Origin: Didymodactylos carnosus
Taxonomy: Eukaryota; Rotifera; Eurotatoria; Philodinida; Philodinidae
DNA: 39,833 nt
Direction of reading: 5' to 3'
NCBI GenBank assembly: GCA_905250885.1
Contig: CAJNOQ010000864.1
Span: 1 to 39,833, forward strand
The notes beneath the pieces were generated by a model that was not told the origin of the DNA, made no database searches, and worked only from the letters and a program-made list of their open reading frames with translations. The position numbers and the translations under genes were made by a program. Position 1 is the first letter of the stretch. Every line of letters begins with the position of its first letter. Of the stretch, positions 24,101-33,978 are shown piece by piece.

Positions 24101-24891
24101 CTTAAATTCTAATTTACTTGTCGTTAATTCAATTTATTTTCATCCAGGAGAAAATCAATTTTTCCTGAAAGACGGTTATTTTCCAGGCTATTTTTGTTTG
24201 CTACAATTTTTTCTGAAAAGAGACCATGTGAAACAAAAACTTTTACACCATAAGATTTACCATTAATTAACTAATTAAATTTAGAAAAAGCGTCCTTTCG
24301 ATTTTCCACTAAATGTCCGCCTGAATGCCGACTGTAACATGGTCACGTTGATTCTTTTAACAACTCAAGATCATTCAGTTATTGATTTTTTGACAAAAAA
24401 GTGTACAAACTCTCTTAAATATATTATCAATAGATCATGTTACTCACCAGTTTTTCACCATCTTTATTATTTTTAGCTGCAACACGTGCCGAATAACAAC
24501 TTTCCAACAAATAGAGTCCTTGTGGCTTCGTTGAATTTACATTTTCATAATAAAATAATAAATTTTGATATAATACAAACCATTTCAATTGCCATTTGCC
24601 ACCACTTGATGAACTACCATCTTGATGACTACCACCACGACGATATAAATAACCACATTCACGATTTTCTAATCGAGCTTTTATTGCTAAATTTAAAATA
24701 TGATCATCATTAATTTTAAACGATGTACGCTGCATTATTAATGGCCAATTTTTTAACGGTGACCAATAATCGGATGATGAAAATCTTGAACGTAAAGTTG
24801 ACAATGATGTTGTAGCTGATGTTGTTGTAGTATTAAGTTGATTCGAATGATATGATGATGATTGCATCGATGATGACATTAAAAACCACAT
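16573..24891 (-). CDS. RASGRF: Ras-specific guanine nucleotide-releasing factor, RasGRF1/2 type (28 exons, 1452 aa)
   Basis: Exchange factor that links Ca2+/calmodulin to Ras (Cdc25 domain) and, in vertebrates, Rac (DH domain) at the membrane. Exons: 24891-24448, 22288-22182, 22113-21966, 21903-21817, 21756-21689, 21626-21441, 21342-21263, 21083-21007, 20902-20783, 20719-20609, 20536-20167, 20111-19942, 19880-19798, 19722-19647, 19588-19386, 19322-19144, 19085-18676, 18619-18481, 18419-18204, 18148-18030, 17964-17788, 17729-17623, 17563-17482, 17417-17342, 17283-17162, 17090-17011, 16954-16768, 16707-16573. All phases agree and the total is 4359 nt. Domain order PH-coiled coil-IQ-DH-PH-REM-Cdc25 is the family's own. 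Length exceeds the roughly 1240-1270 residues of vertebrate RasGRFs through an N-terminal extension and a longer linker. The exon 20 donor is GTCCGA rather than GTRAGT-like. Confidence 0.95.
18204..19322 (-). other. RASGRF: RASGRF exons 16-19: long low-complexity linker
   Basis: About 315 Ser/Thr/Asn-rich residues join the two parts of REM. Vertebrate RasGRFs have a similar variable, phosphorylated linker. Near its end is [15 protein letters not shown], matching the alanine-rich block that precedes the Cdc25 region in vertebrates. Exon 16 is only in frame if its donor is CCAA|GTAGGT; the nearby AG|GTAAAC would lead to an early stop in exon 17. Confidence 0.85.
19386..19880 (-). other. RASGRF: RASGRF exons 13-15: REM (RasGEF N-terminal) motif
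   Basis: Exon 15 has [20 protein letters not shown] and [12 protein letters not shown], the RasGEF_N signature, preceded in exon 14 by [12 protein letters not shown]. In this family REM stabilises the Cdc25 helical hairpin. The helix that completes REM ([13 protein letters not shown]) comes after the long linker, in exon 20, as in vertebrate RasGRFs. Confidence 0.9.
19942..21626 (-). other. RASGRF: RASGRF exons 6-12: DH (RhoGEF) and second PH domain
   Basis: Exon 6 begins [12 protein letters not shown] and carries the DH start [20 protein letters not shown] and the conserved [16 protein letters not shown]. Exon 7 (80 nt; [15 protein letters not shown]) is easily missed but its phase and sequence fit. 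Exons 8-10 give [28 protein letters not shown] and [20 protein letters not shown], completing the DH helices. Exons 11-12 encode the DH/PH junction and PH2 ([13 protein letters not shown]...GKLHLAKG...EWCTDIAQ). These are the diagnostic RasGRF blocks; Rac exchange activity is inferred from the family. Confidence 0.9.
22289..24447 (-). other. RASGRF intron 1 (2.16 kb) with probable transposon-derived sequence
   Basis: Starts GTGAGT and ends CTTTAG on the minus strand. It is by far the largest RASGRF intron. Composition of 22650-23900 (fewer simple repeats, higher GC than the flanks) suggests inserted repeat DNA, but I find no transposase or RT motif. The fold-back at 23945-24115 lies inside. 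Confidence 0.6.
23945..24115. repeat. Fold-back inverted repeat in RASGRF intron 1 (171 bp)
   Basis: Arms 23945-24014 and 24045-24115 are inverted copies with a few mismatches (AATTGCGACTATCACG against AATTGCGGCTATCATG on the other arm), separated by about 30 bp of A/T. It resembles a MITE or a fold-back remnant. No clear target-site duplication seen. Confidence 0.8.
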
Positions 24892-27800
24892 CGAAATTTA
24901 TCAGAGGTAATAAAACATGATAGGAATAATAATAAGTGTTTTATGATTATTGATGATGATAGTCTAAAAAAGATGATTGATTGATTGCCTATAATCAATT
25001 GTTTGTTTTTACCTTTGTCAAAGATAAACGTAGAAGATAGTATTAATGAATGAAAACCCGAAAAAAGACATTAGTATAAATAGAATTTTATATAACGCAA
25101 TGCCGTCTTTTTGTATCTTTAATAACTGTAACGTCTGCGCATCATTTTGAAATGTCATAGAAAAAATGAAAAAAATGTCAACAGTATAACGGTTATTCGA
25201 GAGAAAGAACGAGAACATCAAATTCATTAGTTAAATTGTTCTAATAGATGAAACTGTCGGCTATTTTATAGAAAAGAAAAAAAGATTAAAAAACAAAAAA
25301 AAAAGAGAAGAAAATTGTACATTTGTCTCAAGTTAAATTTATGTAAAAACAGGAAGGTGTTGTTAGTTTATTTACTTATGTATGCTCAATGTCATAAAAA
25401 GAATATTTATGAAAAAACAAGAACTTAAGCAATTATTTTCTTTTTCCTATCCCCTCTAATAGTTAGAAAAAAAAAAGTAAAAAGAAACAGTCGCTCTTTA
25501 TTTCGAAAACATATAGATAAAAAGACTGCTTGTGATCGTATTAAAGATCATCATCATTATCATCTTATTACGTGAATTGGCTTTACAATCTATTGATAGC
25601 AACAATGTTTTTTGTATTTTTACTTTAGTTAAACATCAACACTATCAACAGACTATTTTGATAAAATGAAAAAGAGAGAAAAAAAAAATTCCAACAAGTC
25701 TATCATTAAATAATTTTTTTTTTATAAGATGTGTTTGTTACTTGAAGATAAAGTGTCATTAATAATTACTTTTTTGTTCAAAATATATGCAAAAACATAT
25801 TTTATAGTTTTGACGCATCGTCAAATCTTTGTTATGATATTTTCCGTCACATTAAGTTTATCTTAGTTTTCGAAGTATTGTTGGAGAAAAAAAAATTAAT
25901 CACCGTTTTCTACAGCTCATATTTCACACACTAAATAAAAATAAAAATAAAATATAATTATGAATTAAATAATACACAGTTTTCTGTTAGCTTTTTTCTT
26001 CTTTTTTTTTTTTTGTTGTTGTTGTTAAACTCCTCTGTGTATTTGACAAACAACATAAAGAATTGAACTAAACAAAAAAGAATATTCATTTTTCAATTGA
26101 TGATCTTATTCTAACCTAGCATTCATTCATCTAGCATTAATGACAACATTCACCTAACAATGAAATATTAGATGAACGAAGATTAGGTCATAATGTCTCT
26201 ATATTTGTCAATGTTGAAAATGTATCTATAATTAGCTACTAAAGTGCAAACATTTTTGTTTAGTCGAATTATCTCTATATATAAGTATCAAGTGAGCACA
26301 ATTATCACTCAAAAAAGAAAAATATACTAAAGTCAAATCACGAGATATAATTTATTTATCAATAATAACAAAAGAATAATAATTGTGTGTGCGTGTGTTA
26401 AATAAAAAAATTAACAAAAAAAACCTTTTTGTTGTATTAAACGATTTTTTCGTTTTAATAAATAGAGTGTTTTTTTTATTATTTCATGTTTTATTTTATG
26501 TTTTAAATTTTAAAACTATATCTGAGGGGAGTTAAGCATATTAATAATTTTCATTACTATTATTATCTAGGTATTATGATAATTTATTATTATTATTAGT
26601 TCTTTTTATCCTTCTTCTGATGTCAACTTTTTTCTTTTTGTCCTTGTTTTATTGAGTTTTCTTTTTTCTACTTAGATAATTGTATTGCTTATAGAAGAAC
26701 TATCGTTGATATGAAGAAACAAAACAAAAACATGTTCATTCTTAGCAAGAAAAAAATGTAATCGATATTCGTTTTAAAAGAGAAAAAGAGAAAAAAAAAG
26801 CATGATAAAAAAAGAGGAAAACGTGCTTAAAATACCATAATTGAATCGTGAAATAAATAAATAATAAGAAAATTTACATCTAAACTAACAAATAAATTTA
26901 GTATTAAGTATCTTGATTCAAGCTGTATATTTAAAATAAATGAAGTACATGAACATTCTTTATTTTCTCCAATTGGCTCACTCTTACTTTTTCAGTTTTT
27001 TTTTTGTCTCAATTGATGAGTTCATATTTGACATCATCAACATTTTGAGTAATGAAGCCTTTAAAAACAATATGACATGTACGAAGGAGAAGTAAAGGAG
27101 AAAACTGTCAAAGTCGATTTTTTTTTAATCGAGAATTCAAGAAGATCATGTTTTGGCGTGAACCAGAGTGCGCTTTGATGTAAAAGTGAAAAAAACAGGA
27201 AGAGGGTTGGAATACTTTATCATCTAAAATTTCTTTTGATCAAGAGTATTTTCTTTAAAAGCAGACAGACAAAGAAGCGTCGCATGTTCGTTCATTAAAT
27301 CTTAGGCTTTGAGGTAGTCATTTAAGTTGAAACATTAATATATCAAGTATTTCTTTTTTTCTTAACCGTGTTCTCGTTTCATTCTAACATCCTGTTTCAC
27401 ATTTCAATATACCGAGTAATTTATCGCATTTTAATCACACCAAATAATTACTATCTTATGATCGTTTTGTTTACTATTTTTCCATTGACATATTTTTCTC
27501 TTATATAGTAGAGTTTAAGGAAAAACCTACTGTTATCCATAAGAAAACACATCGAGTTTTGAAAAATTGAAAGTTATCTCTCTCAGAAAACTGCATATGA
27601 CAGTACTAAAGAAAAATCAGCGGTATTTTAAGCGAGTGTTCTCTATAGTATTACACTAGGCATGCGTCAATAGTAAAACTGACATTAGACCATCTAGGAA
27701 AATTGTTATAACGCGGTTATTAAGAATCCTCTCTAGCTGCAGAGCGTCTCATTTTGTAGAGAAATGTTTGCTCGATGTATTTAATGGAAGGAAAAACGTT

Positions 27801-28917
27801 TAAACTTAATTGTAACACAAATATGAGCATTCTGTAATATCATAACTGTGCATGATAACTAATCACCAGTTATATAACTGTTTGTATCTCTCTAACAAAT
27901 TCATTAAAAATCTTCTTTCGTTTATCCTTTAAGTTTTTGTTCGGTGCAAACAAATAGATAAACATTCAGAGACAAAGGAACGAGTTCGTCGCTGTGAGAA
28001 CGAATGTTTTGAGAGAATTGAAATCTTTTTCCGATATTTACGCATCTACTTTTATCTACTTTGACATACCGGCATTAATAATGAGTGGGAGTGATTACGG
28101 ACGAATAGCGGTTCAACCCTCATTTCTTTGTAGTTCATTAAACACGCGTGTAATGAACAGAAAACAAATAGTCTACGATACGAAAGATACAGCGATTATA
28201 TAAAAAAGTTAAAGAAATAAATCTTCAAAGTTGTGGGATCGTTCAGTGTACCAGTCTCACGCTTTTTTTATATTCGAAAATCTGTAGGGCTATCGTCCCA
28301 TTGTCCCTACAGTTCCATCTGCCTCCGCAAACATTCTCTCCAAAATTAGACGTTTTTCTAATCTAGTCTGACAACTACCTATACCTCATTGATTGTTGGA
28401 CAATGATTTCTGATAGCATATACTCCTTACGTTTTCATAGTAAATTAAGAATGATACTTAACTTTATATAGTCATCATAATTTTATTCTCAATAACCTGG
28501 TTGTGCGTATCATTTGAACTGTTTAATCTATATGAGAAAAAAATTTTCTGATTCCCCACTAGATGATTTTAACGTCTTTGTTGGTGTTTAATTTGTGTCT
28601 AGCGATAAAAGGTTATTTAAATACGTTTAAAAGTTAATTAGTCAATATTTTAACGAATTTTCAAGGACTACCAATGTAACATACAAAAGAAAATTCATTG
28701 TAAATTACTATGATTAACTCCTTAACTGTTAATTTTTTTTCCACTAACTAAAAATCTTTTTACTCAGTAACTTTTACAAATTCACAGTTATTTAAGACTA
28801 ATAAACCTTTTGTTCATAAATATCTTTTATTCTTATATGGAAAACCAGATATTACTTTTTAATAAGAAAGAGCAAAACATTTCTTTCTGTGAGTGTTTTC
28901 AAAATTAAACGTTTTGT
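24892..28917. other. Intergenic region upstream of RASGRF
   Basis: About 4 kb, very AT-rich with many homopolymer runs. The part next to 24891 presumably includes the RASGRF leader and promoter. Apparent short frames (for example 27994-28203 +) show no domain and are treated as chance. No RNA gene recognised. Confidence 0.5.
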
Positions 28918-29316
28918 TCAAAAGTTTAGTACAGTATGATAGATACGAAAACATGGATCGACAAAAAGTCCAACGTTGCAAACCGAACATTCGTATGTTG
29001 TTTCATGTCGTCTTCGATTGCTCTGAATTCCTGTATGACTACAAACAAAACATCGTCGTCTTGAACGTTCCCTATTTGAGTTTGGAAGAATTATAGACGG
29101 AAAATGGCATCCAACTAACCGTATTGGTGTAGATTCAATTGATGGTCGACCTCTTCTAACTACTTGATTTGGAAGATGATCATTTAAATTATATTCCAAT
29201 AAAGAACGAGCAAGTGCTATACGGAACTGAAGTTGTGTCATCATGTTATCGCATTCCACGATCAGACTTTTTCCTAATAGATTAGACTGTCGTTCACTAA
29301 CTGCCTCAAAACGCAC
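28918..29316 (-). pseudogene. piggyBac-like transposase, C-terminal fragment
   Basis: The minus-strand frame encodes 132 residues ending in the Cys-rich domain typical of piggyBac transposases: RRRCFVCSHTG...TTYECSVCNVGLFVDPCFRIYHT, that is two CxxC pairs followed by CFxxYHT. A GCHFPSIILP block just before it matches the usual 'G-H-F-P' lead-in. Upstream in this frame a stop appears within about 30 codons, and the DDD catalytic core is not found nearby, so this is a truncated remnant. The first codon is not an ATG and no start is implied. No intact terminal repeats were found around it. Confidence 0.8.
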
Positions 29317-31285
29317 ATTTATATCAATATATGTAAACGATTATCTATCTGTGTCTACTGCGATTGACTGAATAGGGCGTAACAGTTATCATGAAATTGG
29401 CATACTTATTGAAACAACAACTATCAATCCACAAGTAGGATGAATTATTAGGCGAGAATATATTTTTTTTCTAAATACACAGTTCTTACCAAAATTCATG
29501 CGATGTGCCTTCACCGATACTCAGTTTTGTTGGTTACTTTAAGTTCGTACACTTGATTTTGTCTCAGTATTTTTTTGTTTTCGTGTTTCTATTCTTCACA
29601 GTAACTATATTCTCTCATTGCTTTTATACACTAACTTATAGTAAGAACGTCTACTAAACAGATGTCGAATAGCTTGCCACTGGAATAAAAATAACTAGGA
29701 AGCATAATTTTCTAAGCAAAAGCAGCGGATAGATGAATCTTCAAGAGAATAATTATTAACTAGCTAACTAATAATTGTTCAACACGTAAGGATCTGTTTC
29801 AGCGTAACGCTTGTGAATGCGTTAATTACTCACATGAGTGACTGATTCATAAAGGAAATGTTGAACGCGCTACGAAAACATCTGTAACCTGCGGTGATTA
29901 TATTATTTTGTAGCAAAAGTCAACAATAAACGTTAAAATACAGCTTTATTTCCGATCTTGTTTTCCTTTATTACTTGAGTGTTAAAAAAAAACAGTCTTA
30001 AGATACCTTATATTAACTCCATCATAATTCGGTTTGCTGTTTCATATGAGATTCTCAGCTTCTCGGTAGAACCATCGGTTTTTAGTTTTCTCCGAGCTAA
30101 TTAACAAAGCTGTAAAACAATGTACACAAGCCGTATTTGTGTAGAAACATATGACAAAGTAATGTTCATCGTTCACGAATGGAAAAGAAACGATACATCA
30201 AACTCGTAAACAAAACGAAATAAAATAGAAAAAAATACTCCTTTGACGTCATCTCGAAACGTCGACTAGAAATAACTTTTAAAATCTTCTTCTAAGGCAA
30301 AATTATTTACATCATAATTTGAGAATTAATTGCTACGAGACAAAATTTCTTCCTTTCAGTAACGTACAGTCGTAGTTTCTCTAGTTTGTCAGAGAGCTAG
30401 TACGTGGTTAGTAAGTGTATATAGATAACATATCAATGTGAAGAAAAAAATAAAGTTCATGCAAATCGGTGGAAAAGTGCTTTTTCGTATTCAGCGTACT
30501 CGATAACCAAGAAGATTCTATTTTTGGTGAGACGTATTGTTAAAAGTTTCGGAAAAATTTATGAAAAACTACGCCGTCATGGACGTGACAGAAAAAGACA
30601 AAAGTTTCCAGTACATGTGGTTCTCTCCTGATAATGTGCTGATTCCTTTATCATTTTTTAAATTTCAACTGTGCATTTTGTAGAAGATAGTTTAGACTAC
30701 AAAATTGGTAGCCAGGGTTTTTTTGAAACTGCTAAGATTTTGCTGGAGACTTCATTTTTTCTTCGTTGCGGACGTGCTAGAGTGCGAATATAAAAACGAA
30801 AAATGCCTTTTAACTGAACCAGAGGTGCAGAGACAATCTAAATGATGCAAATTCATCTTAGAAATCTCGAGATGATGGTAAAACAAAGAATTTTGTTTCG
30901 GGACATGAAGAGATCTCTAGAAAACGCAGAGGCACGTTTTTTTTCAGAGGCACTTTTTGGTGTCTGATCTTGCTGAAAATTTCACCATAGACGTGGTTCG
31001 TGGTAGAGAGTCTGTCTTGAATCCTTGAATTTTTCTGTCATAAAGTTAGGAGTTTACTCACTAATTAACTGATTAACTTCAATTTCGTGTGAGCTTAGAG
31101 AGCCAACACTTTTATTTATATTCATAGTAAAAGAACTTGTTGAAAAAGATAACCCCTGTGAAAAATCAAAGACAAATAAAAGATAGTTATGCCCCGTTTT
31201 GCTTAGAATGGCCCATATGGAGAGTTCAAGCAATCGGGCAGAAGAAGTCTTCATCAAATTAGCCTACTGTCCAGAGTTGTGGCTG
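29317..31285. other. Intergenic region, possible transposon relics
   Basis: Between the piggyBac fragment and the TIR element. Mixed composition, stops in every frame. I found no remainder of the transposase core and no RNA gene. Probably repeat-derived but unassigned. Confidence 0.45.
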
Positions 31286-31615
31286 CCCATGTACTAAAAA
31301 TCGGCAATTAATCGTGAAAAATCATACGATTAATCGTGCGCTTAATTGCCGATTTTTTGGTGATTTTAGCGATTAATCGCAATTAATTGACGCTTTTTTT
31401 CTAGGTACTAGGTTCGAACCCACCTTAGGAAATACATATTTTTTTCTGTTTTTTCATTGTTTATTACGTATAATGACATGTGTGTCACACAGCAACGAAA
31501 AAATTACCACTTAATCGCGATTAAATGACCATTTTTTCCCGAATCGCGATTGAGCGTCGATTTTTTCAACCATCGCGATTAATCAACAAAAATTAAGCGA
31601 TTTTCAGCACATGGG
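31286..31615. mobile_element. 330-bp non-autonomous element with 18-bp terminal inverted repeats
   Basis: The left end CCCATGTACTAAAAATCG is matched by the right end, whose reverse complement is CCCATGTGCTGAAAATCG (two differences). The interior is packed with GATTAATCG-type palindromic words. Near 31411-31424 lies GGTTCGAACCC, identical to a polymerase III B-box core, without a convincing tRNA fold. No ORF. A MITE is the simplest reading. I do not see a clear target-site duplication. Confidence 0.6.
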
Positions 31616-33594
31616 TGATGATTTTCCATTTGTCAATGAATAATTATCAAGGTCAAATTCATGATTACATGGACTGGAAGTTTTAATATGTTTTTTACAA
31701 TCAAACACAGATCAAACAGTCTAATGTGAGACTAGATATGCTCAAACAAAATGACAACTTGTCTCACACTGACTTAAAATTGATCTTTGTCATTTACACA
31801 TATTTATGTTTTATCTTTTATAATGCCCACTTACTTCCTTCATCTGTATTTGAGAGAAAGATAATGAACTTGATGAAATGACGGCGTACGGAAGACATTT
31901 TTTTAGAAATTACAAATACAAAAACATAAATTAATTTTTTTTCTTCTTATATCGTCACTCACGTTAATAATTCTGTTGAAAACGAACAAAAAAAAAAGAA
32001 ATGAGAGTCATTTCTTTTTTTTTTTTTTTTTGTTGAGGAATAACTCTCTACTGACAACAAAAAAAAAATATTTAAAATTAATGCATAAGACAAACAGAAA
32101 AACTAGAAGGAAAAAACTTTTAGGAATACATTGTGCATGCGTATATCAGATGACGACAGTCAAATAATCTTTTCTAATCTATCTTGTTTTAACAGAGAGA
32201 CCATAAAGGTTTTCGAAGACAAAAAAAGTTTAATAATTAAACTCTTATCATTGAAGTTCGATGACATGCTATCATTCTTTTTCCCTGATAAAGCGTTTTA
32301 AACATTAGAAAAATTTCTCAATAAAACTAATTTGCCTAAAAATTTGATGCACGAAACAAGTCTGCAATATTATTTGTACTTTTGTTAAAAATTCATAAAT
32401 TAGATAGTTCAATATCTCAGTTGCACGTAAAGGCCTAAAGTTCATATAAATAGTATGAGAAAAATGTTGTTGCATGTTCACAAAAAAAAACAATATTTAA
32501 AATACCCATGAGATCAAAAGAAAAAGTGCAAAATTTTTTTGTAGTACTACCACTACCACTACAACCACAACCAATGAAAGTAAGATAATAATAAAATTCT
32601 CCAAACTATTTCCTTCCTATTTTTTCTAACGATATCTATATCGATACTCTATAGAAAATAACTTATTACTAAACTAAAATAAAAGTAAATCATTAGAGGA
32701 TACATTTGTTTTCATTTCTAGACATAGAACATCAAATCCATCACTTATTTTAAACAAAAATATAAATCATATGTTTTCTATTTTTAATTCTGAATAACAT
32801 AGATGAGAGAAATAAATATATTCTTGTTTTTTAACTAAATATGTGAGCTATGAATTCTAATCATTTCTTTTTATTATTTTGCACTCGTAACTATTAAAAA
32901 ATTATTTTCAAAAAGCAAGCCATATTCCAATTGTTGCATCTAAGAACTGATCTGATTGTCTTCGTTACAAAATTTCTCAAAAACTCATGTGATCAGTAAT
33001 TAGTAAACTCGGCGACAAAATCGACCAACATGTCGTTCTATTTTATCTCAGTACATCAAGTTTTCTAGGATATCGCTCTAATTTTGTCCAAAGAGAAGAA
33101 GCTGTTGTAACTTGCGACTTTCACAACTTGTCCTGATCTGATAAGGAAAATTATGACGTATGGATTGATTTACAGAACAGAAAAGAGAGATATGTCATCT
33201 GCAATTAATATATGGTGATGATCACATGGAAAAATGAAGAAAAAGTGCCAGTGGATGAAATAGAGTTCTATTAAGCCCAACATATCAAACTCTTTAGAGT
33301 GTCATTCTATTCTGTCCAGGGGGTTTAGATTAGCTTCCCCATTAAAAGTATGCACAATAGAAAATTTACTTATCTGATAGCACAAATTTGTATTTATATT
33401 ATATGTTTCATATCGTTGAGCAAATTCATCATAATAATATTGTTGATGTGAATGAAAAATATTCACAAAAGTACAAACAGAAAATCAGAATATAAACAAC
33501 AACGTCACATTAGTACTTATTAATAAACAAACCATTTTAAAATAAAACATAAAGCAAGAACGTGAAAATAACAAATAATAAACATTATGTATAT

Positions 33595-33630
<36 letters not shown>

Positions 33631-33978
33631 ACTTTCAATATGCAAATGAAAGTTCTGCTTGTTTTCATACTGAAAACGCACAATTAAACAATGAAAATCA
33701 TTTATAGAAACGAGCATTTTTTACCAAAGAAAAGAAAGATCATTTGTACATCTGACATATCCATAAAACGTAAAGTAGTGTGTATATATCCCTCTTTTTA
33801 GGTTGTAAAGTCATTTCTAAAGTACAAAAATTTATCCATATATATGTGGAAATAGTATTGAGATAAAATAGTTCGTTTCAAAATTGACAAATATCTGACG
33901 AAAAAATAAATATGCTTTGGAAGACATTATTGAAAATAAAATAAAAAAAGACAGATCTGGCAAAATGAGATGTATAAA
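31616..33978. other. Intergenic region downstream of the formin gene
   Basis: About 2.4 kb of AT-rich DNA that should contain the formin 3' untranslated region at its right end. It holds homopolymer runs (for example T-runs near 32010) and a GA microsatellite. No gene recognised. Confidence 0.5.
33598..33626. repeat. (AG)n microsatellite
   Basis: About 14 uninterrupted AG units. On the minus strand it produces a spurious Ser-Leu repeat frame. Confidence 0.95.

Larger units (their letters stand above)
21689..24891 (-). other. RASGRF: RASGRF exons 1-5: N-terminal extension, first PH domain, coiled coil, IQ motif
   Basis: Residues 1-52 are a Ser/Thr-rich extension absent from vertebrate RasGRF; Met53 (base 24735), where family similarity begins ([13 protein letters not shown]), is an alternative start. 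PH1 runs from about residue 79 (CGYLYRR...[18 protein letters not shown]) to the [11 protein letters not shown]...CQAWIDAI region of exon 2. Exon 3 encodes a Glu/Gln-rich coiled coil. Exon 5 holds the IQ motif [11 protein letters not shown], which fits [IV]QxxxRGxxxR exactly, so calmodulin binding is expected. Intron 1 is 2.16 kb; the others here are about 60-70 nt. Confidence 0.9.

Noticed and set aside
27994..28203. 69-codon plus-strand frame
   Set aside because: No domain or neighbours; AT-rich intergenic background.
31411..31424. tRNA gene suggested by GGTTCGAACCC
   Set aside because: No acceptor, D or anticodon stem can be built around it; only the B-box core is present.
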